Assembly (NCBI GenBank): GCA_900468625.1
Contig: UBUL01000011.1
Coordinates: 62,001-126,000 of the forward strand
DNA length: 64,000 bases
Source of the DNA: Hyphomicrobiales bacterium
GTDB lineage: Bacteria; Pseudomonadota; Alphaproteobacteria; Rhizobiales; Rhizobiaceae
Direction of reading: 5' to 3'
Within the stretch, counting starts at the first letter, position 1. Each line of letters opens with the position of its first letter. The notes beneath the pieces are model-generated. The model made no database searches. It had not been told where the DNA came from and saw only the letters and a list, made by a program, of their open reading frames with translations. Both the position numbers and the translations under genes were made by a program. This document shows positions 1-10,428 of the stretch, piece by piece.

Positions 1-1430
1 TGCTCCTGATCATAGATTTTCGTCGGATACATATGACCGCCGAATTCGGTGATCAGATAGGGCACATTCTTGGAAAGGCCGGTATTTTCCTGCTGCGGTC
101 TCAGCGGCGTGCGCGGCCGGTTGGCGCCGGGCAGCTCTTCGTTGCCGAGGATGAAATCATTCATCGTATAGACATCCTCGAGCATTTCGCTCTCGGTGAT
201 ATAACGGACGCCGCCGGTCTGGCGCGTCGGATCGAGTTCGCGTGCAAGCCGGTTCGTCTCGACGTAGAAATCATGAGAATCCTGGGATTCGTTGATGCGC
301 ACGCCCCAGATGACGATCGAGGGATGGTTCCAGTCGCGCTCGATCATGCGGCGCACATTGCGGATCGATTCCTGCTGCCATTCCTTATCGCCGATATGCT
401 GCCAGCCGGGAATTTCCTCGAAGACCAGCAGGCCGATACGGTCGCAATGGTCGAGGAACCATTTCGACTGCGGATAATGCGAGGTGCGCACGATGTTGCA
501 TTTCAGCGTCCGCTTCATGATTTCGGCATCGCGCTCCTGGGCCGAGCGCCCCATGGCGTAGCCGACATAGGGAAAGGCCTGATGGCGGTTGAGCCCGCGC
601 AGCTTCAGCGCCTTGCCATTCAAAAGGAAGCCTTCGGCCGTGAAGCTTGCCGTACGGAAGCCGAAAGCCGCGGCAAGACGGTCCGTTCCGCGGTCGCTCG
701 CAAGCTCCACCTCTGCCGAATAGAGGACGGGATTGTCGAGCTCCCAAAGCGAAATGCCTGAAAGGCCGGCGAAGTCGAGCTTCACGCTTTCACCGGAGGT
801 CTCGGCCTCGCCCGATGCGATGGCCACGCCATCGGCGGACCGCAGGGTAATTTTCACGATGCCCTTGAAAGCAAGATTTTGCGGATTGGAGATGTCGCAG
901 CGCACCGTCACGGATGTACGGTCGGAAAGGACATCCGCCGTCTCGACCTTGATGTTGGCGACCGAGACGGGTGCGGCAACCTTCAGCCGGACATCGCGAT
1001 AGATCCCCGCATAGGTCAGATAGTCGATCCGGCCGCCGAAAGGCGGGATCTTGGGGTTCTCGCTACCGTCGATCTTGACTGTGATGAGGTTCTCGCCCTG
1101 ACGCAAACGGCCGGTCAAGCGGGCCTCGAAGGGCGTATAGCCGTCCTTGTGGGCAACAATCTCCTCGCCGTTCAGATAGACGGCGGCATCGGCCATCGCC
1201 GCATCGAAGATCAGCGATACCTCGCGCCCGGCAAACATCTCCTCCCATTTGACTATCTTCTGATAGGTGAAGGCGCGCTGATAGGATTTCTCGTCGAAAT
1301 AGTTGAAGGGCAGTTCGACGGCCGTATGCGGTAGCGTGACACTCTGCCCCTGCTGCAGGCGACCGGCATCCTCGGGCGAAAATCCTTCGCGAAACGTCCA
1401 GGATTCGTTGAAGGCGACAACAGAACGCAT
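1..1430 (-). CDS. Glycoside hydrolase family 2 beta-galactosidase/beta-glucuronidase (C-terminus beyond window)
   Basis: Retaining exo-beta-glycosidase, most likely acting on beta-galactosides or beta-glucuronides in the cytoplasm. Translation of the minus strand from an ATG at 1430 (AGGA seven bases upstream) gives 476 residues before the window ends, with no stop. The N-terminal jelly-roll and immunoglobulin-like domains (about 1-265) are followed by the TIM barrel. The barrel shows GLNRHQAFP, RTSHYPQS and WNHPSIVIWG, the acid/base in the motif RINES (E381) and the nucleophile in ITEFGG (E462). Both catalytic glutamates are inside the window; the rest of the barrel is not. It lies 195 bases downstream of the AraC gene on the same strand and could share its transcript. 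In S. meliloti a lac operon adjoins the agp locus, which supports galactoside use. The exact sugar is not resolved. Confidence 0.85.
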   Translation of the reverse strand, partial: MRSVVAFNESWTFREGFSPEDAGRLQQGQSVTLPHTAVELPFNYFDEKSYQRAFTYQKIVKWEEMFAGREVSLIFDAAMADAAVYLNGEEIVAHKDGYTPFEARLTGRLRQGENLITVKIDGSENPKIPPFGGRIDYLTYAGIYRDVRLKVAAPVSVANIKVETADVLSDRTSVTVRCDISNPQNLAFKGIVKITLRSADGVAIASGEAETSGESVKLDFAGLSGISLWELDNPVLYSAEVELASDRGTDRLAAAFGFRTASFTAEGFLLNGKALKLRGLNRHQAFPYVGYAMGRSAQERDAEIMKRTLKCNIVRTSHYPQSKWFLDHCDRIGLLVFEEIPGWQHIGDKEWQQESIRNVRRMIERDWNHPSIVIWGVRINESQDSHDFYVETNRLARELDPTRQTGGVRYITESEMLEDVYTMNDFILGNEELPGANRPRTPLRPQQENTGLSKNVPYLITEFGGHMYPTKIYDQE

Positions 1431-1625
1431 ATTCAATCCTATCGATTAAGCCCGTCGCATCGGGTGACGAACAGATGTTGCTTGGAAAATCACGCGCGGC
1501 GAGGCGGGCATGGACGCCGCGGGGCGATATCTATACAGGCTCGCCGCCGTTGCGCAATGCGACCGGTTGACAGATTTCATTTTCCGGACGAGCGAACCGC
1601 AGCAATCAGAGCAGCCTTGTATGAC

Positions 1626-2528
1626 CTAACGGCTACGTCCGTTCTTCGCCTCCTCGACCGGGCTGCGCACAGCGGCATACATGCCTGTCGTGCGGAATTC
1701 CGTCGGATTGATGCCGTAGATGCGGCGAAACACCTTAGAGAAATAGTTGGCATCGTCGAAGCCCGACATGATCGCCACTTCCTTGACCGGGATGAAGGCA
1801 GCCTTCGTCAACAGCTTCGCCGCGCGCTGCATGCGCTGCTGTAGCACGAATTCCGCCGGCGGCACGCCTTCGCTCTCGGCAAAGACGCGCGAGAAATGCG
1901 CGCGGCTGAGACCGCTCACCTTCGCAAGCTCTTCGACAGGCAGCGGCTTGTCGAGATTGGCGTTGATGTGGTCGATGACGACCTGCATGACCGAGCGGTC
2001 GGCGGCAAAGGCATGCGAGCCGAAAACATCGTCATAGAGCGCCATGGCCGCCTCATAGGCGATTGCCGACGCCGAAGCCGGCGTCGTGGCGCCCTTGACG
2101 AGCCGAAGGCTGCAATCGGCAAGATGATCGATCGTCGCCTGCTGCAGCTTCAACACCGGACCGGCCGCGGCCAGAATCAGGCGATGGATGCGCAGCGCTT
2201 CCTCGCCGTTCATGGAAATCCAGAAATATTCCCAGCGCTCCCCCTTCTCCAGCCAATAGCGGTGATTGTGCGGCACGAGAACGAGCAGCGTATCGCCGGT
2301 ATTGACACGATAGCTGCGGCTTTCATAGCGCAGGCGACCGGTGCCGCTGATCGTGTGCTGCAGCACGGTGAACGGCGTCAAGCCGCGGCGCCGTCCATCC
2401 CAATCATAGGGTTCGTCCTGCCGGACTTCATATCCCGCACTGGTCGGCATGGCGTGCAATCGGTGGCGTCCACGCGGCAGAGAAACCGTCCGCATGACCT
2501 GTCCGTTATCGATCAATTCTCGCAGCAC
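1626..2528 (-). CDS. agpT: AraC-family transcriptional regulator, AgpT-like
   Basis: Probable activator of the divergent alpha-galactoside operon. The 300-residue protein has an N-terminal cupin-type sugar-binding domain (about 20-170, with YRVNTGDTLLVLVPHNHRYW) and two C-terminal helix-turn-helix motifs (about 195-290; LAKVSGLSRAHFSRVF and VAIMSGFDDANYFSKVFRR), the usual AraC layout. The start taken is GTG at 2528, because GAGGGG stands six bases upstream. The ATG at 2548 is out of frame. The arrangement, AraC gene divergent from agaL-agpABCD-agaL, matches S. meliloti agpT. The specific inducer (melibiose/raffinose type sugars) is inferred from context only. Confidence 0.82.
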   Translation of the reverse strand: MLRELIDNGQVMRTVSLPRGRHRLHAMPTSAGYEVRQDEPYDWDGRRRGLTPFTVLQHTISGTGRLRYESRSYRVNTGDTLLVLVPHNHRYWLEKGERWEYFWISMNGEEALRIHRLILAAAGPVLKLQQATIDHLADCSLRLVKGATTPASASAIAYEAAMALYDDVFGSHAFAADRSVMQVVIDHINANLDKPLPVEELAKVSGLSRAHFSRVFAESEGVPPAEFVLQQRMQRAAKLLTKAAFIPVKEVAIMSGFDDANYFSKVFRRIYGINPTEFRTTGMYAAVRSPVEEAKNGRSR

Positions 2529-2738
2529 AAAATTCCCCTCAAAAGCATAATAGTTCTCTGTTCGCCTCGATGATTATAGGCATAATCCCGCCAGAAAACA
2601 GCGCATGCTCGCCGGCCAGGAACGGCGATCGGAGGAAAAATCGCAATTTCGGCCCCTTTCGCAATCGATGCGGCATGGGCCGAAAATCTTGCCATCTCCC
2701 CTGCCGCTGCCTGCTCGATCGACTTGAAGGTGAGGATC
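2529..2738. promoter_or_regulatory. Divergent intergenic region between agpT and the agp operon
   Basis: These 210 bases separate the divergent starts of the AraC gene and agaL1, so promoters for both and the AraC operator should be here. I could not fix a convincing -35/-10 pair or direct repeat by eye. The only clear element is the ribosome-binding site AAGGTGAGG at 2727-2735, which selects the ATG at 2739 over the in-frame TTG at 2724. Confidence 0.4.
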
Positions 2739-4205
2739 ATGAGTTTCAAAATCGCTATCATCGGCGCTGGCAGCGTCGGCTTCACGAAAAAGCTGTTCAC
2801 CGACATTCTGTGCGTTCCGGAATTCCGCGACGTCGAATTCGCGCTGACGGACGTGAGTGAGCACAATCTGACGATGATCAAGGCGATCCTCGACCGGATC
2901 GTCGAGGCAAACAAGCTGCCGACGCGCGTGACCGCCACCACGGACCGCCGCAAAGCGCTGGAAGGTGCGCGCTATATCATCAGCTGCGTCCGTGTCGGCG
3001 GGCTGGAGGCTTACGCCGAGGATATCCGCATTCCGCTGAAATACGGCATCGACCAGTGCGTGGGCGATACCATCTGCGCCGGCGGCATTCTCTACGGCCA
3101 GCGCAACATTCCGGTCATTCTCGATTTCTGCAAGGACATCCGTGAAGTCGCCGAGAGCGGCGCCAAGTTCCTGAACTATGCCAACCCGATGGCGATGAAC
3201 ACCTGGGCTGCGATCGAGTACGGCAAGGTCGACACGATCGGCCTTTGCCACGGCGTGCAGCACGGCGCCGAACAGATTGCCGAAGTGCTCGGTGCGAAAG
3301 ACAAGCGCGAACTCGACTATATCTGCTCGGGCATCAACCACCAGACCTGGTTCGTCGATCTTCGCTTCAAAGGCCGCAAGATCGGCAAGGATGAGCTGAT
3401 CGCCGCCTTCGAGGCGCATCCGGTCTATTCACAGCAGGAAAAGCTGCGTATCGACGTTCTCAAGCGTTTTGGCGTCTATTCGACCGAGAGCAACGGCCAC
3501 CTGTCGGAATACCTGCCCTGGTATCGCAAGCGCCCGGATGAGATCAGCAAATGGATCGACATGTCGGATTGGATCCATGGCGAGACGGGCGGCTATCTGC
3601 GCCATTCGACCGAAACACGCAACTGGTTTGAGACGGAATTCCAGCAGATCCTCGACAGCGCGTCGCAGCCGATCGACCCGGCCCGCCGCTCCAACGAACA
3701 TGCGAGCCATATTCTCGAAGCGCTGGAAACCAATCGCGTCTATCGCGGCCATTTCAACGTCAAGAACGATGGCGTCATCACCAATCTACCTGCCGATGCC
3801 ATTATCGAATCGCCTGGTTTCGTCGATCGCTTCGGCATCAACATGGTGGCAGGCATCACGCTTCCCGAAGCATGTGCCGCCACCTGCATATCCTCGATCA
3901 ACGTTCAGCGCATGTCGGTCCATGCCGCCATCAGCGGCGATATCGACCTCTTGAAACTTGCCGTCCTGCACGACCCGCTGGTCGGCGCCGTCGCCACGCC
4001 GGAGGAGGTCTGGCAGATGGTCGATGAAATGGTCGTCGCCGAGGCGCGTTGGCTGCCGCAATATGCCCACGCGGTCGATGGGGCGAAGGAGCGCCTGTCG
4101 CAGGGCAAGGTCAAGACGCGCGATTGGAAAGGTGCAGCAAGCCGCAACGTACGCTCGATCGAAGAATTGCGGGCAGAGAAGGCCGCACTGAAGCAGGCCG
4201 GCTGA
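2739..4205 (+). CDS. agaL1: Family 4 glycosidase, alpha-galactosidase
   Basis: NAD- and metal-dependent GH4 enzyme expected to hydrolyse imported alpha-galactosides (melibiose, raffinose) by the family's redox-elimination mechanism. The 488 residues begin with a Rossmann nucleotide motif (IIGAGSVGF, 7-15). They carry the GH4 signatures VGDTICAGGI and NYANPMAMNT, the metal-binding pair C170-H171 in GLCHGVQ, and H201 in GINHQTW. It is the first gene of the operon read towards agpA. A hairpin separates the two. It shares its fold with agaL2 at 10429 but is clearly divergent, so the two enzymes may prefer different chain lengths or linkages. The numbering agaL1/agaL2 is mine for this window. GH4 also includes 6-phospho-glycosidases and glucuronidases; the Dpp/Opp-type (non-PTS) importer next door favours unphosphorylated galactosides. 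Confidence 0.85.
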   Translation: MSFKIAIIGAGSVGFTKKLFTDILCVPEFRDVEFALTDVSEHNLTMIKAILDRIVEANKLPTRVTATTDRRKALEGARYIISCVRVGGLEAYAEDIRIPLKYGIDQCVGDTICAGGILYGQRNIPVILDFCKDIREVAESGAKFLNYANPMAMNTWAAIEYGKVDTIGLCHGVQHGAEQIAEVLGAKDKRELDYICSGINHQTWFVDLRFKGRKIGKDELIAAFEAHPVYSQQEKLRIDVLKRFGVYSTESNGHLSEYLPWYRKRPDEISKWIDMSDWIHGETGGYLRHSTETRNWFETEFQQILDSASQPIDPARRSNEHASHILEALETNRVYRGHFNVKNDGVITNLPADAIIESPGFVDRFGINMVAGITLPEACAATCISSINVQRMSVHAAISGDIDLLKLAVLHDPLVGAVATPEEVWQMVDEMVVAEARWLPQYAHAVDGAKERLSQGKVKTRDWKGAASRNVRSIEELRAEKAALKQAG

Positions 4206-4219
4206 CGAACATCTTAGAT

Positions 4220-4285
4220 CGGAAGACAAGGGCTGTGGCGGGATCAGAAGGGGATACCCCGCCGCAGCCGGCCGTCTTCCGTTTT
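4220..4285 (+). terminator. Long intercistronic hairpin with T-tail before agpA
   Basis: An outer 8-bp stem (CGGAAGAC at 4220-4227 with GTCTTCCG at 4274-4281) encloses an 11-bp stem (GCTGTGGCGGG at 4232-4242 with CCCGCCGCAGC at 4258-4268, one G-U pair). A TTTT run follows directly. The shape is that of an intrinsic terminator or attenuator, or a 5' stabiliser of the agpA message. It sits between agaL1 and agpA, so full termination would split the operon. Confidence 0.6.
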
Positions 4286-4342
4286 ACGGGAGGAACGCGA
4301 CGCCTCGAACGGAAAGCTCGCGATATTGGGAGAGAGAAGAAG

Positions 4343-6430
4343 ATGAGACATTTTCGACCGATCGGCCTTCTGGCCGCATTGACGATTGCCACATCCGCGA
4401 TCGCCATCAGCGCTTATGCAGCCGAACCGACAGTGCCGCCTGTTCCGCCGGTTTTTCCGGCTGAAGGCAAGATCAAATATGTCGAGCGCAACTCCATCCT
4501 GGAGTTCAAGGCGCTGCCGGAATATCACGAGCCCGCCTGGGTCACGGACAAGTTTGTCAAGACCGGCAAGCTGCCGCCCGTCAAGGATCGCCTGCCGAAG
4601 GAGCCGCTGGTCTTCAAGACCGGCAACATGCCCGATGGTATCGGCGTCTACGGCGACACCATGCGCCATGTTATCGGCGGCCGGCCGGAAGGCTGGAACT
4701 ACGGTGCCGGGCAGACCCAGGGCTGGGGCGGCATCGACATCGCCCTTTCGGAGTGCCTGACGCGCACGGCTCCCCTCTTCCAGGTGGAGGCGAAGGATAC
4801 CGAACCGCTGCCGAACCTTGCCAAGGGCTGGGAATGGTCGCCAGACGGTCACAAGCTCACCATGCACCTGATCGAGGGTGCGAAATGGTCCGACGGCGTC
4901 CCATTCAACGCCGACGACATCATGTTCTACTGGGATGACGAGGTCATCGACCCGAACGTCTCGCCGCTCGGTGGCGGCGCTTCGCCGGAAGCCTTCGGCG
5001 AGGGAACGACCCTGAAGAAGATCGACGATTACACCGTCGAATGGACCTTCAAGGATGCCTTCCCGAAGCAATATCTCTACACGATGGCCTATCCGAATTT
5101 CTGCCCGGGACCATCGCATATCCTGAAGCCGCAGCACCCGAAATATTCCAAGAACACCTACGACCAGTTCAAGAACGCCTTCCCGCCGGAATATATGAAC
5201 ATTCCGGTCATGGGTGCCTGGGTACCGGTCGAATACAGGCCAGACGACATCATCGTCCTGCGCCGCAATCCGTATTATTGGAAGGTCGACGAAAAGGGCA
5301 ATCAGCTGCCCTATCTCAATGAGCTGCATTACAAGCTCTCGACCTGGGCGGACCGTGACGTGCAAGCTGTTGCCGGCTCCGGCGACTTTTCGAACCTAGA
5401 GCAGCCGGAAAATTTCGTCGCGTCGCTGAAACGCGCCGCACAGCCCGATGCCCCTGCTCGTCTTGCCTTCGGCCCTCGCCTCATCGGCTATAACCTGCAG
5501 ATGAATTTCTCCGCCAATGGCTGGGGCAATCCCGATCCGCGTGCGCAGGCCGTTCGCGATCTGAACCGCAACGAGGACTTCCGCAAGGCTGTCACGATGG
5601 CGCTGGACCGCAAGGCTCTCGGCGAATCTCTCGTCAAGGGTCCGTTCACGGCGATCTATCCGGGTGGCCTGTCTTCCGGCAGCAGTTTCTATGATCGCAA
5701 TTCGACCGTCTATTATCCGTTCGATCTCGCCGCCGCCAAGGCCGAGCTTGCGAAGGCTGGTCTGAAAGATACCGACGGCGACGGCATCGTCAATTTCCCG
5801 GCAGGCGTCAACGGCGGCAAGGACGTCGAGATCACGCTTTTGGTCAGCAACGATTACACCACCGACAAGAGCCTGGCCGAAGGCGTCGTTGGCCAGATGG
5901 AGAAGCTCGGGCTGCGCGTCATCATCAACGCCCTCGACGGACCCAAGCGTGACGATGCCAACTATGGCGGCCGTTTCGATTGGATGGTTCGACGTAACAG
6001 TACCGAGCTCGCCTCGGTTGTCCAGAATACCGAGCAGCTTGCACCTGTCGGTCCTCGCACGAGCTGGAACCATCGTGCGGGTGCGGATGGCACGGTCGAT
6101 CTCATGCCCTTCGAAAAGGACATGGTGACTGTCGTCAGCAAATTCACGACATCGAAGGATAACGACGAACGCGTGGCTTTGATGAAGCAGTTCCAGAAGA
6201 TCTCGACGGGACACCTCTACAATATCGGCCTGACCGAATATCCGGGTGCACTGATCATCAACAAGCGCTTCTCCAACGTTCCTCCGGGCACGCCGATCTT
6301 CCTGTTCAATTGGGCAGAGGATTCGATCATCCGCGAGCGTCTTTGGGTCGCGGCTGACAAACAGGGCAAGTACGAACTCTTCCCCGAAGAGCTTCCGGGT
6401 GCTCCTGGCAGCGCCGGTCCGATCAAGTAA
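4343..6430 (+). CDS. agpA: Periplasmic alpha-galactoside-binding protein of an Opp/Dpp-type ABC importer
   Basis: Extracytoplasmic solute-binding protein (SBP family 5) that delivers sugar to AgpBC. The 695 residues start with a typical Sec signal (MRHFRPIGLLAALTIATSAI to AYA-A, cleavage near residue 26). Family-5 features follow, including GWEWSPDGHKLTMHLIEGAKWSDGVPFNADD, DFRKAVTMALDR and a C-terminal region rich in aromatic residues. At about 700 residues it is longer than DppA/OppA (about 540), as is S. meliloti AgpA. The ATG at 4343 is chosen because the frame upstream would run out of the previous gene's tail and this one gives an immediate signal peptide. Strong hairpins lie both before (4220-4281) and after (6445-6481) the gene, which may uncouple its level from its neighbours. 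Peptide transport is the main alternative, but two flanking alpha-galactosidases argue for sugar. Confidence 0.85.
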   Translation: MRHFRPIGLLAALTIATSAIAISAYAAEPTVPPVPPVFPAEGKIKYVERNSILEFKALPEYHEPAWVTDKFVKTGKLPPVKDRLPKEPLVFKTGNMPDGIGVYGDTMRHVIGGRPEGWNYGAGQTQGWGGIDIALSECLTRTAPLFQVEAKDTEPLPNLAKGWEWSPDGHKLTMHLIEGAKWSDGVPFNADDIMFYWDDEVIDPNVSPLGGGASPEAFGEGTTLKKIDDYTVEWTFKDAFPKQYLYTMAYPNFCPGPSHILKPQHPKYSKNTYDQFKNAFPPEYMNIPVMGAWVPVEYRPDDIIVLRRNPYYWKVDEKGNQLPYLNELHYKLSTWADRDVQAVAGSGDFSNLEQPENFVASLKRAAQPDAPARLAFGPRLIGYNLQMNFSANGWGNPDPRAQAVRDLNRNEDFRKAVTMALDRKALGESLVKGPFTAIYPGGLSSGSSFYDRNSTVYYPFDLAAAKAELAKAGLKDTDGDGIVNFPAGVNGGKDVEITLLVSNDYTTDKSLAEGVVGQMEKLGLRVIINALDGPKRDDANYGGRFDWMVRRNSTELASVVQNTEQLAPVGPRTSWNHRAGADGTVDLMPFEKDMVTVVSKFTTSKDNDERVALMKQFQKISTGHLYNIGLTEYPGALIINKRFSNVPPGTPIFLFNWAEDSIIRERLWVAADKQGKYELFPEELPGAPGSAGPIK

Positions 6431-6444
6431 GATCGCATGAAACA

Positions 6445-6481
6445 TCCCATGGCAGCCGGTATGATGCCGGTTGCCATGGGA
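6445..6481 (+). promoter_or_regulatory. Intercistronic stem-loop after agpA
   Basis: A 15-bp stem with one G-U pair (arms 6445-6459 and 6467-6481, core TCCCATGGCA/TGCCATGGGA) closes a 7-base loop just past the agpA stop. There is no T-run, so it looks like a 3'-end message stabiliser or partial terminator. Such elements usually raise the binding protein above the permeases. Confidence 0.6.
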
Positions 6482-6588
6482 CTTGAAACATCCAGCGATC
6501 AGCTATCGCCGGGATAAAATTGAACCGCTGGCGTAATCATCCCGATGGGGCGAGACCGTCTACAGCATCAAGAGAAGCGAACCGTCCG

Positions 6589-7599
6589 ATGTTGCGATTC
6601 CTGCTCGTGCGAATAGCCTCCGCCATACCGGTGCTCTTCATCCTGAGCGTGGTGACCTTTGCGATCATTCAGGCGCCACCCGGCGACTATGCTGATTACA
6701 TACGCTCGCAATTGATGAACCAGGGTGGTGCATCCTTCGCACAAGCCGACGAACAAGCGCAAATTTACCGCCGCGAACATGGGCTCGACAAGCCGCTGGT
6801 CGTTCAATACGTCAACTGGATCAGCGGTATCGTCACCAGGGGCGATTTCGGCTACAGCATGTTCTACAACAAGCCTGTCGCCGATGTCGTCGGAGAGCGC
6901 CTGCCGCGCACCTTGGCTCTTGCGCTGGTCTGCCATATCTTCGCATCCGTTCTCGGCATCGGTTTCGGCATATGGGCGGCGACACGGCAATATAGCTGGA
7001 TCGACAGCCTCCTCTCAGGTATCTCCTTTCTCGGCATGACGGTGCCGCGCTTCCTGATGGCGCTGGTCATCGTCTATATCCTCGTCTTCCAGCTAAACGT
7101 CTCCGAGATCGGCAGCTTCTTCTCGCCGCAATATGGCGGTGCGCCCTGGTCGTGGGCCAAGTTCGCCGATCTGGTCAAGCATGTCTGGCCGGTCGTCGCG
7201 ATCGCCACGTTCGGCGGTCTCGCCTACAATATGCGCGTCATGCGCGGCAATCTTCTCGACACGCTGAACGCCCAATATGTGGAGACCGCGCGTGCGAAGG
7301 GTCTTTCCGGCGGTGCCGTGGTCATGCGCCATGCCGTGCCGAACGCGTTGCATCCGCTGATCATGTATCAGGGCGTAGTACTCCCCTATATGCTGACGGG
7401 TGAAATCGAGACCGCGATCATCTTCACACTGCCGACGGTCGGACCGGCCATCGTCGGCTCCATGGCAGTCGGCGACGTCTATGTCACGGCAACCTTCATG
7501 ATGGTGCTTTCGGCAACCCTCATCATCGGTAATATCATTGCCGACATGTTGCTTGCGCTACTCGATCCGCGCGTGCGTCAACAGGGAGGGATCCACTAA
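6589..7599 (+). CDS. agpB: ABC transporter permease, Opp/Dpp type, first subunit
   Basis: Inner-membrane permease of the alpha-galactoside importer. The 336 residues have the DppB layout: an N-terminal anchor (MLRFLLVRIASAIPVLFILS), a periplasmic stretch with QAPPGDY and GLDKPLVVQY, then five membrane segments. The coupling-helix (EAA) motif is ETARAKGLSGGAVVMRHAVPNA. The ATG at 6589 starts directly at the transmembrane anchor; an in-frame upstream start at 6520 would add 23 non-homologous-looking residues. Its stop overlaps the start of agpC by one base, so translation is probably coupled. Confidence 0.87.
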   Translation: MLRFLLVRIASAIPVLFILSVVTFAIIQAPPGDYADYIRSQLMNQGGASFAQADEQAQIYRREHGLDKPLVVQYVNWISGIVTRGDFGYSMFYNKPVADVVGERLPRTLALALVCHIFASVLGIGFGIWAATRQYSWIDSLLSGISFLGMTVPRFLMALVIVYILVFQLNVSEIGSFFSPQYGGAPWSWAKFADLVKHVWPVVAIATFGGLAYNMRVMRGNLLDTLNAQYVETARAKGLSGGAVVMRHAVPNALHPLIMYQGVVLPYMLTGEIETAIIFTLPTVGPAIVGSMAVGDVYVTATFMMVLSATLIIGNIIADMLLALLDPRVRQQGGIH

Positions 7600-8726
7600 T
7601 GCTCGCCTTCAGCAACTCCCCGCCAGCGCCGGAAGAAAAGATCAAGCACAAGAGCGGCGGCGAAAGCTATATCGCACTGGTCTGGCGCCGCCTGAAGCGG
7701 TCCTGGACGGGCATGTGCGGCCTTGTTCTCGTCGTCCTGCTCCTGCTGATGGCGGTCTTTGCCGAATTCGTCGCGCCGCTCGATCCCAAGGCGACCGATA
7801 CCGGCTTTGCGCCGCCGCAGGTCATCAGCTTTCATGACAAGGACGGCAATATCGTCCTGCAGCCCCGGGTTTACGCACTCGCCGAAACGACCGATCTCGA
7901 TCCGGTCACGTTCCAGCCGATCGTCGGTCCGGACTACGATCATCCCCGCCTTCTCGGTTTCTTCGTCAAGGGCGATCCCTACCATATGTTCGGCCTGATC
8001 CCCGGCAATCGGCATCTCTTCGGCGCGACCGACGGCGGTCCGGTGCACTTTCTCGGCACCGACAAGTTCGGCCGGGATGTTCTGTCGCGTGCCATCTATG
8101 GTTCACGCATCTCGCTGATGATCGCCTTGACCGTGGTTGCCATCGTCACCATCGTCGGCACCACGATCGGCATGATCTCCGGTTATTTCGGTGGTGCGGT
8201 CGACGCCTGGATCCAGCGTTTTGTCGAGATCGTTCTCGCCTTCCCGCAAGTGCCGCTCTATCTGGCTTTGACCTCGCTGATCCCCGTGACGGCGCCGACC
8301 AATGTCTTTCTTTCCTTCGTCATCATCGTCATGTCCGCACTCGGCTGGGCGCAGATGTCACGCGAGGTACGCGGCAAGACGCTGGCATTGGCGAGGATCG
8401 ATTATGTGCGCGCAGCAATGGCGATCGGAGCGACCGACCGGCGCATCATCCTCCAGCACATCTTCCCGAACGTCATGAGCCACGTCATCGTCGCCGTGAC
8501 GCTTGCGATTCCGAGCGTGGTTCTGCTCGAATCCTTCCTGGGTTTCCTGGGCTTTGCCGTCAAGCCGCCGCTGATCTCATGGGGTCTGATGCTGCAGGAT
8601 ACGTCGACCTATTCGGTCATCGGTTCCTATCCCTGGATTCTCTCGCCCGTCGCCTTCGTTCTCGCCACCGTCTTCGCCTTCAATGCGCTTGGCGACGGAC
8701 TGCGCGACGCGATCGATCCCTATTGA
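7599..8726 (+). CDS. agpC: ABC transporter permease, Opp/Dpp type, second subunit
   Basis: Second inner-membrane permease, DppC/OppC type, 375 residues. An N-terminal helix (about 35-58) is followed by a large periplasmic insert of roughly 100 residues containing the family motif HFLGTDKFGRDVLSR. Five helices then carry the coupling motif YVRAAMAIGATDRRIILQHIFPN and the C-terminal GDGLRDAIDPY characteristic of the family. The start codon overlaps the agpB stop (TAATG) behind AGGGAGGG. The insert is longer than in E. coli DppC, a feature also seen in the second importer of this window (29418-30593). Confidence 0.87.
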   Translation: MLAFSNSPPAPEEKIKHKSGGESYIALVWRRLKRSWTGMCGLVLVVLLLLMAVFAEFVAPLDPKATDTGFAPPQVISFHDKDGNIVLQPRVYALAETTDLDPVTFQPIVGPDYDHPRLLGFFVKGDPYHMFGLIPGNRHLFGATDGGPVHFLGTDKFGRDVLSRAIYGSRISLMIALTVVAIVTIVGTTIGMISGYFGGAVDAWIQRFVEIVLAFPQVPLYLALTSLIPVTAPTNVFLSFVIIVMSALGWAQMSREVRGKTLALARIDYVRAAMAIGATDRRIILQHIFPNVMSHVIVAVTLAIPSVVLLESFLGFLGFAVKPPLISWGLMLQDTSTYSVIGSYPWILSPVAFVLATVFAFNALGDGLRDAIDPY

Positions 8727-8739
8727 GAGGAGAACGGAT

Positions 8740-10410
<1,671 letters not shown>

Positions 10411-10428
10411 CATTCAGGAGATTTCGAA

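Noticed and set aside
2574..3419. 281-codon minus-strand open frame
   Set aside because: Antisense to agaL1, which has the complete GH4 motif set.
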